NCBI RefSeq assembly: GCF_023228165.1
Contig: NZ_JALOBS010000058.1
Location: 1-14,000, forward strand
Length of the DNA: 14,000 nucleotides
From: Methylomonas sp.
GTDB lineage: Bacteria > Pseudomonadota > Gammaproteobacteria > Methylococcales > Methylomonadaceae
Direction: 5' to 3'
Each line of letters opens with the position of its first letter. Within the stretch, counting starts at the first letter, position 1. Shown piece by piece: positions 8,064-14,000 of this stretch. The notes under the pieces were generated by a model. It saw only the letters and a program-made list of their open reading frames with translations. It was not told where the DNA came from and ran no database searches. The position numbers were made by a program, and so were the translations under genes.

Positions 8064-8103
8064 CCGGGTTTCATCCTTCCTAATTCAAAAAGTGAGCTGA
8101 GTC

Positions 8104-9123
8104 GTGTCGGCTAGTATCGAAGAAATTCTTACGCAGGCATTACAAGCGCTTGCACATGCAAAAGACCTTGCCGAACTGGATTTGGTAAGGGTCAATTATC
8201 TCGGCAAAAAAGGTTTATTCACCCAGCACATGAAAGCGCTGGGCAATCTGGACCCCGAGCAACGCAAAAGCGTCGGCCAGATTATCAACACCGCCAAAAA
8301 CAGTTTTCAGGACGCACTGGACAGCCGCAAACTGACGCTGGAATCCGAGCAACTGCAGGCCCGTTTGGCCAGCGAATGCGTTGACGTGACATTACCGGGA
8401 CGCGGCCAAAGTATTGCCGGCCTGCATCCGGTCACCATTACCATGCGCCGAATTGCCAAGATTTTTGCCGATGCCGGCTTCAATATCGCCGAAGGCCCGG
8501 AAATCGAAGACGATTACCACAACTTCGGCGCACTGAATATCCCGGAGCATCACCCTGCCCGCGCCATGCACGACACCTTCTATTTCGACGCTCATACGGT
8601 ATTGCGCACCCATACCTCGCCGGTGCAGATTCGAGTCATGGAATCCGGACAACCGCCATTGAAAGTCATCGCTCCCGGCCGCGTCTATCGTTGCGACTCG
8701 GATATGACCCATTCGCCCATGTTCCATCAGGTAGAGGGGTTTTTAGTGGATACCGATGTCAGCTTCGGTGACCTAAAAGGCGTCATCTTCGAATTTTTGC
8801 GCGCCTTCTTCGAAAAAGACCTACAGGTGCGTTTCCGGCCATCCTATTTTCCATTCACCGAGCCATCCGCCGAGTTCGACGTGTCCTGCGTGATGTGCGA
8901 CGGCCAAGGCTGCCGGGTTTGCAAACAAACCGGCTGGTTGGAAGTGGGCGGCTGCGGCATGATACATCCGGAAGTTTTCAATTCAGTCGGCATAGACCCG
9001 GAGCGCTATTCAGGATTCGCATTCGGCACCGGCGTCGAACGTCTGGCCATGATGAAATACGGCATTAACGATTTAAGAATGTTTTTCGAAAACGATCTTA
9101 AGTTTTTACAACAGTTTAAATAA
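8104..9123 (+). CDS. pheS: Phenylalanine--tRNA ligase alpha subunit
   Basis: Catalytic alpha subunit of the alpha2-beta2 PheRS, which charges tRNA-Phe; 339 residues. The N-terminal coiled-coil (about 1-85) includes LVRVNYLGKKGLFTQHMK. The class II core carries HTSPVQIRVM, the motif 2 region around HSPMFHQVEGF (about 203-213), and FRPSYFPFTEPSAEFDV. A Cys-rich loop (CVMCDGQGCRVC, from about 262) is followed by GWLEVGGCGMIHP and motif 3 FGTGVERLAMMKYG; the C-terminus ends FFENDLKFLQQFK. Translation starts at GTG 8104: an in-frame TGA at 8098-8100 leaves no upstream choice, and the Shine-Dalgarno (AGTGAG) is weak. It is separated from rplT by a terminator and followed by pheT after 14 nt, so the two subunits are cotranslated. 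Confidence 0.97.
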   Translation: MSASIEEILTQALQALAHAKDLAELDLVRVNYLGKKGLFTQHMKALGNLDPEQRKSVGQIINTAKNSFQDALDSRKLTLESEQLQARLASECVDVTLPGRGQSIAGLHPVTITMRRIAKIFADAGFNIAEGPEIEDDYHNFGALNIPEHHPARAMHDTFYFDAHTVLRTHTSPVQIRVMESGQPPLKVIAPGRVYRCDSDMTHSPMFHQVEGFLVDTDVSFGDLKGVIFEFLRAFFEKDLQVRFRPSYFPFTEPSAEFDVSCVMCDGQGCRVCKQTGWLEVGGCGMIHPEVFNSVGIDPERYSGFAFGTGVERLAMMKYGINDLRMFFENDLKFLQQFK

Positions 9124-9137
9124 GAGTGGTTTGAGTC

Positions 9138-11513
9138 ATGCAAGTAAGTGAAGCGTGGTTGAGGGAACTGATCAATCCACCCATCAGCACCGAACAACTG
9201 GTCGAACAATTGACCATGGCCGGCCTGGAAGTCGACGCCGTACTACCGGTTGCCGCCCAATTCAGCGGCGTGGTAGTGGGCGAAGTCATCAGCGCCGAAC
9301 AACACCCCAACGCCGACAAACTCAAAGTCTGCAAAGTCAATGTCGGCCAAGCCGAAGCCTTGCAAATCGTTTGCGGTGCCAGCAATGTGCGCCCCGGCTT
9401 GAAGATTCCGGCCGCCTTGATCGGCGCAGTTTTGCCCGGCGACTTTAAAATCAAGGAATCCAAACTGCGCGGCGAATTATCCTTCGGCATGTTGTGCTCT
9501 GAAAAAGAGTTGGGCCTAGCGGCCAGTTCCGACGGTTTGATGGAATTACCAGCCGACGCGCCAGTTGGCAGCAGCATACGCGACTATCTGGCGCTTAACG
9601 ACAATGTTATTGAACTGGGTCTAACACCGAATCGGGCCGACTGTCTCAGCGTCGAGGGTGTAGCCCGCGAAGTGGCCGTGCTTAACAAACTGGCGTTTCA
9701 AACACAGGCTAGCGCATCCATTGCCGTAGCACACCAGGAAACCCTGGACATAAAAGTTGAGGCACCAGAGGCCTGCCCCGTCTACCTGGGTCGACTCGTC
9801 AAAGACATCAACCCCAACGCCGTCACCCCTTTGTGGATGCAGGAACGCCTGCGCCGTTGCGGGGTTCGCAGTTTGAGCCCGGTTGTGGACGTGACCAACT
9901 ACGTCCTGCTTGAACTGGGCCAACCCCTGCATGCTTTCGACGCCGCTAAATTGTCCGCCCCCATCGTGGTCAGAAACAGCCGTGCCGGCGAAAACCTAAG
10001 CTTGTTGAACGACCAAACCATAGAACTGGACGGCGAAGCCTTAGTGATTGCCGATCAACAGCAGGCTTTAGCGCTTGCCGGGGTCATGGGCGGCAGCAGC
10101 AGCGCGGTTTCGGATACGACTCAGGACATTTTCCTGGAATGCGCCTTCTTCAGCCCGCTCAGCATCGCCGGCAAAGCACGGCAATTTGGCTTGCACACCG
10201 ACTCCTCGCACCGTTTCGAACGCGGCGTGGACTTTACGTTACAGCAGCGCGCCATGGAACGCGCCACTCAACTGATCGTCGAAATTGCCGGCGGCAGCGT
10301 CGGCCCCATCAACGCTGTTATCAACCAGGCGCACTACCCTGCCCGCCTACCGGTCAAATTGCGTAGCCAACGCATCCAAAAGGTATTAGGCATCAGCTTG
10401 ACTAACGATGAAGTGTCCAGCCTGTTCAAAGGCCTGGGTATGCAAGTGGTCGAACATGCCGAAGGTTGGGACATTACCCCACCGGGCTGCCGTTTCGATA
10501 TCGCGATTGAAGCCGATCTACTGGAAGAGATCGGTCGCATCGTCGGTTATAACAACCTGCCCAGCAGCAGCTTGCTGATGCGCACGGAACTGGGCAAAGC
10601 GCCGGAAGCCCGCTTAACACTGGAGCGACTGCAAGATTGTCTGGTCGACAGAGGTTATCAGGAAGCGATTACCTATAGTTTCGTCGACGAAGCCATGCAA
10701 ACCGCTGTTGCACCTGATGATGAATTTATCCGCCTCCAGAATCCGATTTCATCGGAATTGGCCGTGATGCGTACCACGCTATGGTGCGGCCTGCTCACAG
10801 CGGCGCAATACAACATCAATCGCCAGCAGACCCGGGTGCGCCTGTTCGAATCCGGCTTGCGTTTCGTGCGCGAAAACGGCGAAACAAAACAGCAAAAAAT
10901 GTTGGCCGGCTTGACGTTAGGCAACGTATGCGCCGAACAATGGGGCGAAAAAGCCAGAAACATCGATTTCTTCGACGTTAAAGCCGATGTCGAAGCCTTA
11001 CTCAGCCTAACGGCTGGCGGGCTAAGCTTTAGACCGGCCCAGCATCCAGCCTTACATCCCGGTCAAACCGCTGAAATGATCGATACCGGCTCAAATGTAG
11101 TTGGCTTACTCGGCATGCTGCACCCCAATCTGGAAAAACAATTGGGCTTCGACAGCCCGGTGTTCCTGTTCGAAATAGCCCAAGACGCCATTTTGCAACG
11201 CGTGGTGCCAAAATTCGCGCCATTGTCGAAATTTCCAAGCGTCCGCCGCGACATGGCCCTGCTGGTTCGGCAAAACATCTCCGCCAATGACCTGATCCAC
11301 TGCATTAACAGCAGCCAGGAACCGGCGGTACGCGAAGTATCTATTTTCGATATTTACCAGGGTAAAGGCATTGAAGACGGCTTTAAGAGCGTTGCGTTAA
11401 GTTTGATTCTACAAGATTTCACGCAAACCCTTACCGACTCTGAAATTGATGCTATATTTCGCAGGTTGCTGGAAAAAATGACAGCAGAATTAAATGCAAA
11501 ATTGAGGGAGTGA
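9138..11513 (+). CDS. pheT: Phenylalanine--tRNA ligase beta subunit
   Basis: Beta subunit of PheRS, 791 residues (E. coli 795). Order of domains: an EMAP-II-like tRNA-binding domain near residues 40-150 (GVVVGEVISAEQHPNADKL), the B3/B4 editing domain (about 210-390, including LTPNRADCLSVEGVAREV upstream of it), B5 (about 400-475), the catalytic-like core, and the C-terminal FDX-ACB domain from about 692 (LSKFPSVRRDMALLV). B3/B4 removes mischarged Tyr-tRNA-Phe, and FDX-ACB contacts the tRNA anticodon. ATG 9138 lies 14 nt after pheS. The stop TGA (11511-11513) is 2 nt before the ihfA start, so pheT and ihfA are translationally close, as in E. coli. Confidence 0.97.
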   Translation: MQVSEAWLRELINPPISTEQLVEQLTMAGLEVDAVLPVAAQFSGVVVGEVISAEQHPNADKLKVCKVNVGQAEALQIVCGASNVRPGLKIPAALIGAVLPGDFKIKESKLRGELSFGMLCSEKELGLAASSDGLMELPADAPVGSSIRDYLALNDNVIELGLTPNRADCLSVEGVAREVAVLNKLAFQTQASASIAVAHQETLDIKVEAPEACPVYLGRLVKDINPNAVTPLWMQERLRRCGVRSLSPVVDVTNYVLLELGQPLHAFDAAKLSAPIVVRNSRAGENLSLLNDQTIELDGEALVIADQQQALALAGVMGGSSSAVSDTTQDIFLECAFFSPLSIAGKARQFGLHTDSSHRFERGVDFTLQQRAMERATQLIVEIAGGSVGPINAVINQAHYPARLPVKLRSQRIQKVLGISLTNDEVSSLFKGLGMQVVEHAEGWDITPPGCRFDIAIEADLLEEIGRIVGYNNLPSSSLLMRTELGKAPEARLTLERLQDCLVDRGYQEAITYSFVDEAMQTAVAPDDEFIRLQNPISSELAVMRTTLWCGLLTAAQYNINRQQTRVRLFESGLRFVRENGETKQQKMLAGLTLGNVCAEQWGEKARNIDFFDVKADVEALLSLTAGGLSFRPAQHPALHPGQTAEMIDTGSNVVGLLGMLHPNLEKQLGFDSPVFLFEIAQDAILQRVVPKFAPLSKFPSVRRDMALLVRQNISANDLIHCINSSQEPAVREVSIFDIYQGKGIEDGFKSVALSLILQDFTQTLTDSEIDAIFRRLLEKMTAELNAKLRE

Positions 11514-11515
11514 TT

Positions 11516-11812
11516 GTGGCATTAACTAAAGCAGATATTGCAGAAAAATTATTTGACGATTTAGGCCTGAATAAGCGCGAGGCCAAAGAAATCGTCGAAC
11601 TTTTTTTCGAAGAAATCAAACGCTCACTTGAAAGCGGCGAACAGGTCAAAATTTCCGGCTTCGGAAAATTTGAACTGCGCGACAAAAGCGGTCGCCCCGG
11701 CAGAAATCCGAAAACCGGCGAAGAAATTCCCATTACTCCGCGCCGCGTGGTAACCTTCCGTACCGGTCAAAAATTAAAAGCTCGAGTAGAAGCCTATGCT
11801 GGAACCCAGTAA
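11516..11812 (+). CDS. ihfA: Integration host factor alpha subunit
   Basis: Alpha chain of IHF, the heterodimeric DNA-bending protein used in recombination, replication and sigma-54 promoters; 98 residues (E. coli 99). It begins MALTKADIAEKLFDDLGL and has the DNABII core SGFGKFELRDK. The beta-arm is RPGRNPKTGEEIPI, with the intercalating proline at residue 65, the same position as in E. coli. I chose GTG 11516 because it gives the family's MALTKA start and follows GAGGGAG (11504-11510) at ideal spacing. GTG 11510, overlapping the pheT stop, would add two non-conserved residues and lie inside the Shine-Dalgarno. The 3' end overlaps the next gene by 17 nt. The beta chain is not in this window. 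Confidence 0.96.
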   Translation: MALTKADIAEKLFDDLGLNKREAKEIVELFFEEIKRSLESGEQVKISGFGKFELRDKSGRPGRNPKTGEEIPITPRRVVTFRTGQKLKARVEAYAGTQ

Positions 11813-12149
11813 TAACAACGAACTGCCGGTTATACCGGCCAAACGCTACTTCACCATCGGTGAAGTCAGTGAGTTGTGCGGCGTCAAACCGCACGTATTA
11901 CGCTATTGGGAGCAAGAATTCAGCGAACTGAGCCCGGTCAAACGCCGCGGTAATCGGCGCTACTACCAACGACACGATGTATTGCTGATCCGCCAAATCC
12001 GCGCCCTGCTTTACGAACAAGGCTACACCATCGGCGGTGCCAGGGCTCACCTGTCCAGCGACAACGCCAAGGAAGACTCGTTACGCACCAAGCAACTGAT
12101 TCACCAAATGATTGGCGAATTGGAAGATATTTTGGAATTGTTGAAGTAA
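11796..12149 (+). CDS. MerR-family transcriptional regulator
   Basis: A 117-residue regulator with an N-terminal MerR winged helix-turn-helix at about residues 17-86. Visible motifs are FTIGEVSELCGVKPHVLRYW, then the wing KRRGNRRYYQRHDV and the second helix pair LIRQIRALLYEQGYTIGGA. The short C-terminus (about 95-117) is a probable dimerisation helix (LIHQMIGELEDILELLK) without metal-binding cysteines, so its signal is unknown. This short MerR-like gene following ihfA is, to my knowledge, a conserved arrangement in Pseudomonas-type gammaproteobacteria. Its ATG lies 17 nt inside ihfA, so it is translationally coupled to it. Targets cannot be told from the sequence. Confidence 0.9.
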   Translation: MLEPSNNNELPVIPAKRYFTIGEVSELCGVKPHVLRYWEQEFSELSPVKRRGNRRYYQRHDVLLIRQIRALLYEQGYTIGGARAHLSSDNAKEDSLRTKQLIHQMIGELEDILELLK

Positions 12150-12165
12150 CGATTGGCAAATAATG

Positions 12166-12174
12166 TGCTAAAAT
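12166..12174 (+). promoter_or_regulatory. Possible extended -10 promoter of tRNA-Pro
   Basis: TGCTAAAAT at 12166-12174 fits an extended -10 (TG-N-TAAAAT). No good -35 is found at 16-18 nt spacing; TTGGCA at 12153-12158 is only 10 nt away. The start would be near 12181, about 40 nt before the mature tRNA. Confidence 0.45.
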
Positions 12175-12220
12175 GCCGCTTCTTTGTTGCTGGCAACGAA
12201 AAACAATTTCAAAGATACAA

Positions 12221-12297
<77 letters not shown>

Positions 12298-12330
12298 ATT
12301 TAAAGCACGTGAAATCAATAGCTTATGTAG

Positions 12331-12357
12331 TCAAATAAATCGCATTGATTTGAGTTT
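12331..12357 (+). terminator. Weak candidate terminator after tRNA-Pro
   Basis: TCAAATAAAT (12331-12340) pairs with ATTGATTTGA (12344-12353), 9 of 10 positions, around a CGC loop, followed by GTTTT. The stem is AT-rich and the T run short. A competing stem, AAATCAAT (12312-12319) with ATTGATTT (12344-12351), is also possible. Confidence 0.35.
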
Positions 12358-12375
12358 TAAGGAAAATCAGCTGCT

Positions 12376-12399
12376 CGGTACAACATACGGTACAACATT
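12376..12399. repeat. 12-bp tandem direct repeat near tRNA-Pro
   Basis: CGGTACAACATA (12376-12387) is followed directly by CGGTACAACATT (12388-12399), 11 of 12 identical, then a T run. It begins 79 nt past the tRNA CCA. Short direct repeats beside a tRNA 3' end can be arm-type sites of tyrosine integrases, but no integrase gene is seen here. Confidence 0.6.
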
Positions 12400-12444
12400 T
12401 TTTTTCGCTAGGATTTATTCTTAATTTCCTAAGAAAAGAGTAAG

Positions 12445-12850
12445 ATCCGAGTTAGCGATTCCTTCTTTAGGTAATTTTCGACGTTACAGCCCCACATCAA
12501 AAAGGCATAAAGCCAAAGTTGCGGTCATGTGCTCCACCCAATGAATACCTTCTCACAATACAATTCCAAGATTATCACCAGTAAAAGCCAACCCTGACGC
12601 AATCAGATATAGGCTATATCCGATTCCTGTTTCTAATACAACCTGGTGGCATTGAGATTAGAGATTTTGGAGTGGCCGGATAGTTGGCATTGACAAACTT
12701 GCGATTGATAAAGGTGACAGTCTTTATTTTTGACTCACTTACATAACACCCCTTCAGGTTTACGAATTTAGCCATCGTGAGGCAACTCGGATCAATGTTG
12801 GCCCGAAGTAATTCTACGACTCTCCCGCGCGTAGAGAGTGCCTTCTTTGC
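12445..12850 (-). pseudogene. Decayed IS3-family transposase OrfB fragment
   Basis: Three minus-strand frames together give a damaged IS3-type OrfB. From 12850 to 12614 one frame is open for 78 codons with a worn helix-turn-helix region (RVVELLRANID, then MAKFVNLKG, then KIKTVT). A second frame (12656-12525) gives NATR, then ESDIAYI, stop, LRQGWLLLVIILELY and IGWST. These match the family's integrase core pattern TDITYI..QGWLYLAV.LDLYSRK..GWS, and the Asp of SDI fits the first catalytic position. A third frame (12528-12445) gives MTATLALCLFDVGL, a stop where the family has Trp, then RRKLPKEGIANSD, matching MTA.L....ALWRRK.PKG.I.HSD up to the second catalytic Asp. Sequence after that, including the catalytic Glu region, is missing. 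At least two frameshifts and several stops make it non-functional. The family match is from memory of conserved motifs. Confidence 0.68.
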
Positions 12851-12872
12851 TCAATATCTATGAAATCTAAGA

Positions 12873-12909
12873 CTTGTTGTTCAACAAGAACAAAGATTGT
12901 TGCGCAACA
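12873..12909. repeat. Two adjacent palindromes with a shared half-site
   Basis: CTTGTTG-TT-CAACAAG (12873-12888) and TGTTGCGCAACA (12898-12909) are both perfect palindromes built on TGTTG-NN-CAACA. Their centres are 23 bp apart, about two helical turns. This spacing would suit a pair of dimeric repressor sites. No gene they would control is evident. Confidence 0.5.
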
Positions 12910-13056
12910 CCAACCTTTATGGGGGAAATCAAAAAACAAATGGATACTAAGACCTATCGTTCTGAAAGGTTTTGCTCTCCAGAATACAATTCAAAGTTGC
13001 GGCGAAGAACTCTATTACTCAAGTGTACGCAATTAGACGCAGTGGTTTGTAGTACA

Positions 13057-13197
13057 TTAATCTTGTGCAACGTCGCCACGTATCACATCAGATTTTGCTT
13101 TTTCAGCATAATGCTCGACGATTGTGATTGACGCACCAGAAATGGGTTTTGATTTTTCAATCCAAGAATTAAGAATGCTTGACGTTAAACTTGTCAT
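13057..13197 (-). CDS. Unrecognised small open frame, 46 codons
   Basis: Minus-strand frame from ATG 13197 to TAA 13057, beginning MTSLTSSILNSWIEKSKP and ending DVIRGDVAQD. It is polar with no membrane segment or recognised motif. I see no clear ribosome binding site; the sequence before the ATG runs into the terminal repeat of the IS element that starts at 13205. It could be the 3' remnant of a gene cut by that insertion, or a chance open frame. No function can be offered. Confidence 0.25.
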   Translation of the reverse strand: MTSLTSSILNSWIEKSKPISGASITIVEHYAEKAKSDVIRGDVAQD

Positions 13198-13204
13198 CCC
13201 ATAG

Positions 13205-13709
13205 TGAATCGCCCCGGAAATCTCGGAGGCCTTAGGTTGTGAGTCATGCTGCCTTAGCAGACTCGGTTAGTTGCTGATAATATCTGGCCTCGGCTTCGGC
13301 CGGTGGGATATTACCAATAGGCCCCATCAAACGTCGATGATTAAACCAATCCACCCAGGTCAAGGTGGCCAGTTCGACGGCTTCGCGGTTTTTCCATGAC
13401 TGTTTGTGAATCCGCTCGGCTTTATACAAGCCATTGATGGTTTCGGCCAAGGCGTTGTCATAAGAGTCACCCACACTGCCCACCGAAGCTTCAACGCCGG
13501 CCTCGGCCAATCGCTCGGTATAGCGGATCGAAACGTACTGCACGCCGCGGTCGCTGTGGTGAATTAAGCCGCCACCTCGCTGGGGTTGCCGGTCATGTAA
13601 CGCCTGTTCCAGCGCATCCAGTACAAAGTCGGTGTGCGCGGAAGACGACACTTTCCAGCCGACGATGTAGCGAGCAAACACATCGATCACGAAGGCCACG
13701 TAAACAAAG
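13205..13709 (-). mobile_element. IS3-family element A, truncated 3' part
   Basis: The terminal repeat begins TGAATCGCCCCG at 13205, matching the IS3-group end pattern TGAACCGCCCCG. Inside is the 3' part of a minus-strand transposase gene. The element stops at 13709, where the terminal repeat of a second element begins, so its orfA, the first part of orfB and its other end are absent from this place. If element B inserted into A, the rest of A should lie beyond B. Confidence 0.85.
13244..13709 (-). pseudogene. IS3-family transposase OrfB, 5'-truncated (element A)
   Basis: C-terminal part, about 155 codons, of an IS3-family DDE transposase (rve integrase core) ending at TGA 13244. It begins mid-domain with FVYVAFVIDVFARYIVGWKV. 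It keeps the second catalytic Asp (HHSDRGVQY) and the catalytic Glu region (GDSYDNALAETINGLYKAE), then WVDWFNHRRLMGPIGNIPP and the C-terminal AEAEARYYQQL. The N-terminal helix-turn-helix part and the first catalytic Asp are missing, so it is not an active transposase alone. An open frame continues to 13822 across the junction, but that added N-terminus comes from antisense of element B and is not genuine. Confidence 0.88.
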
Positions 13710-14000
13710 TGAACCGCCCCGTGAATCTCGGAGGCGGATTGTTGTGAGTCATGCTGCCTTAGCCGACTCGGAAAGTTGTTGATAATACATGGCCTCGGCT
13801 TCGGCTGGTGGAATGTTACCAATCGGTCCTAGTAGGCGTCGATGGTTAAACCAGTCGACCCAGGTCAAGGTGGCCAGTTCGACGGCTTCGCGATTCTTCC
13901 AGGATTGTTTATGAATCAGCTCAGCCTTATACAAGCCATTGATGGTTTCAGCCAGGGCATTGTCATAAGAGTCGCCGACGCTTCCCACGAATGCCTCAAC
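13710..14000 (-). mobile_element. IS3-family element B, cut by the window edge
   Basis: The terminal repeat TGAACCGCCCCG begins at 13710, directly after element A with no gap and in the same orientation. The downstream layout (terminal repeat, about 39 nt, stop of orfB) copies that of element A. The rest of the element, including orfA and its other end, lies beyond position 14000. Nested insertion into A is the simplest reading; AAG at 13707-13709 would then be the target duplication. Confidence 0.85.
13749..14000 (-). CDS. IS3-family transposase OrfB, partial (element B)
   Basis: The last 83 codons of an IS3-family transposase OrfB ending at TGA 13749; the 5' part is outside the window. It contains VGSVGDSYDNALAETINGLY, with the catalytic Glu, and then WVDWFNHRRLLGPIGNIPP, ending YYQQLSESAKAA. 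By hand alignment it differs from element A at about 38 of 252 bases (about 85% identical) but only about 5 residues in 83 (about 94%). The two are therefore diverged isoforms under protein-level selection rather than a fresh duplication. It may be an intact, active copy; the window cannot show this. Confidence 0.88.
   Translation of the reverse strand, partial: VEAFVGSVGDSYDNALAETINGLYKAELIHKQSWKNREAVELATLTWVDWFNHRRLLGPIGNIPPAEAEAMYYQQLSESAKAA

Larger units (their letters stand above)
12298..13204. other. AT-richer region without intact genes between tRNA-Pro and IS elements
   Basis: About 900 bp with no convincing intact gene. It contains the tRNA-Pro 3' flank with a weak hairpin, a 12-bp tandem repeat (12376-12399), a decayed IS3-type transposase fragment on the minus strand (about 12445-12850), two nearby palindromes with a shared half-site (12873-12909) and a 46-codon minus-strand open frame ending at 13057. 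The visible debris suggests repeated insertion and decay beside the tRNA. Confidence 0.6.

Noticed and set aside
7967..8103. Phe-rich leader peptide (pheM-like) before pheS
   Set aside because: No short frame with clustered Phe codons behind a ribosome binding site was found.
11510..11515. GTG 11510 as ihfA start, overlapping the pheT stop
   Set aside because: It adds two non-conserved residues and lies within the Shine-Dalgarno; GTG 11516 gives the family N-terminus MALTKA.
12606..12620. Palindrome GATATAG-G-CTATATC
   Set aside because: It falls within the codons for the ESDIAYI motif of the decayed transposase, so coding origin and chance explain it.
12814..12839. Alternative stems TCTACG/CGTAGA and ACTCTC/GAGAGT
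   Set aside because: They lie in the start of the decayed transposase fragment, lack a T run or neighbouring gene, and are short enough to be chance.
12874..13131. Plus-strand open frame of 85 codons
   Set aside because: It starts at TTG inside a palindrome with no ribosome binding site and has no recognisable motif.
13710..13822. N-terminal extension of the element A transposase frame across the IS junction
   Set aside because: It is read from sequence belonging to element B in an unrelated frame and has no transposase similarity.

Overview
The window looks like chromosomal DNA of a gammaproteobacterium. The block tRNA-Val, thrS, infC, rpmI, rplT, pheS, pheT, ihfA, merR-like, tRNA-Pro is the arrangement I know from Pseudomonas-type gammaproteobacteria. 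Protein style and base composition would suit a methanotroph-like member (Methylococcales), but that narrower placement is inference.

Layout. Positions 150-494 hold a small FUN14-type membrane protein. Positions 654-4570 hold one very long FAD plus iron-sulfur oxidoreductase (DUF3683/D-lactate dehydrogenase-like), split by a single-base frameshift near 1886. Positions 4598-4759 form a compact tRNA-Val(GAC) unit with its own promoter and intrinsic terminator, ending only 15 nt before thrS. Positions 4775-12149 are a collinear plus-strand translation cluster: thrS, infC (starting at AUC), rpmI, rplT, pheS, pheT, ihfA and a MerR-type regulator gene. Stem-loops fill the infC-rpmI and rplT-pheS gaps. 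tRNA-Pro(GGG) lies at 12221-12297.

After tRNA-Pro the DNA changes character. Positions 12298-13204 are AT-richer, without a convincing intact gene. They carry a 12-bp tandem repeat near the tRNA end, a decayed IS3-family transposase fragment (about 12445-12850, minus strand, three frames) and small unrecognised open frames. From 13205 to the window end lie two IS3-family elements in the same orientation. The first (13205-13709) is cut off exactly where the terminal repeat of the second (13710 onward) begins.

The core genes act together in translation: two aminoacyl-tRNA synthetases, initiation factor IF3 and ribosomal proteins L35 and L20, followed by the IHF alpha subunit. I found no clearly new multi-gene system. 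The items most worth checking are the frameshift in the large oxidoreductase, the tRNA-Val terminator in the thrS leader, the AUC start of infC, the leader stem-loops, and the layered IS3 debris beside tRNA-Pro.
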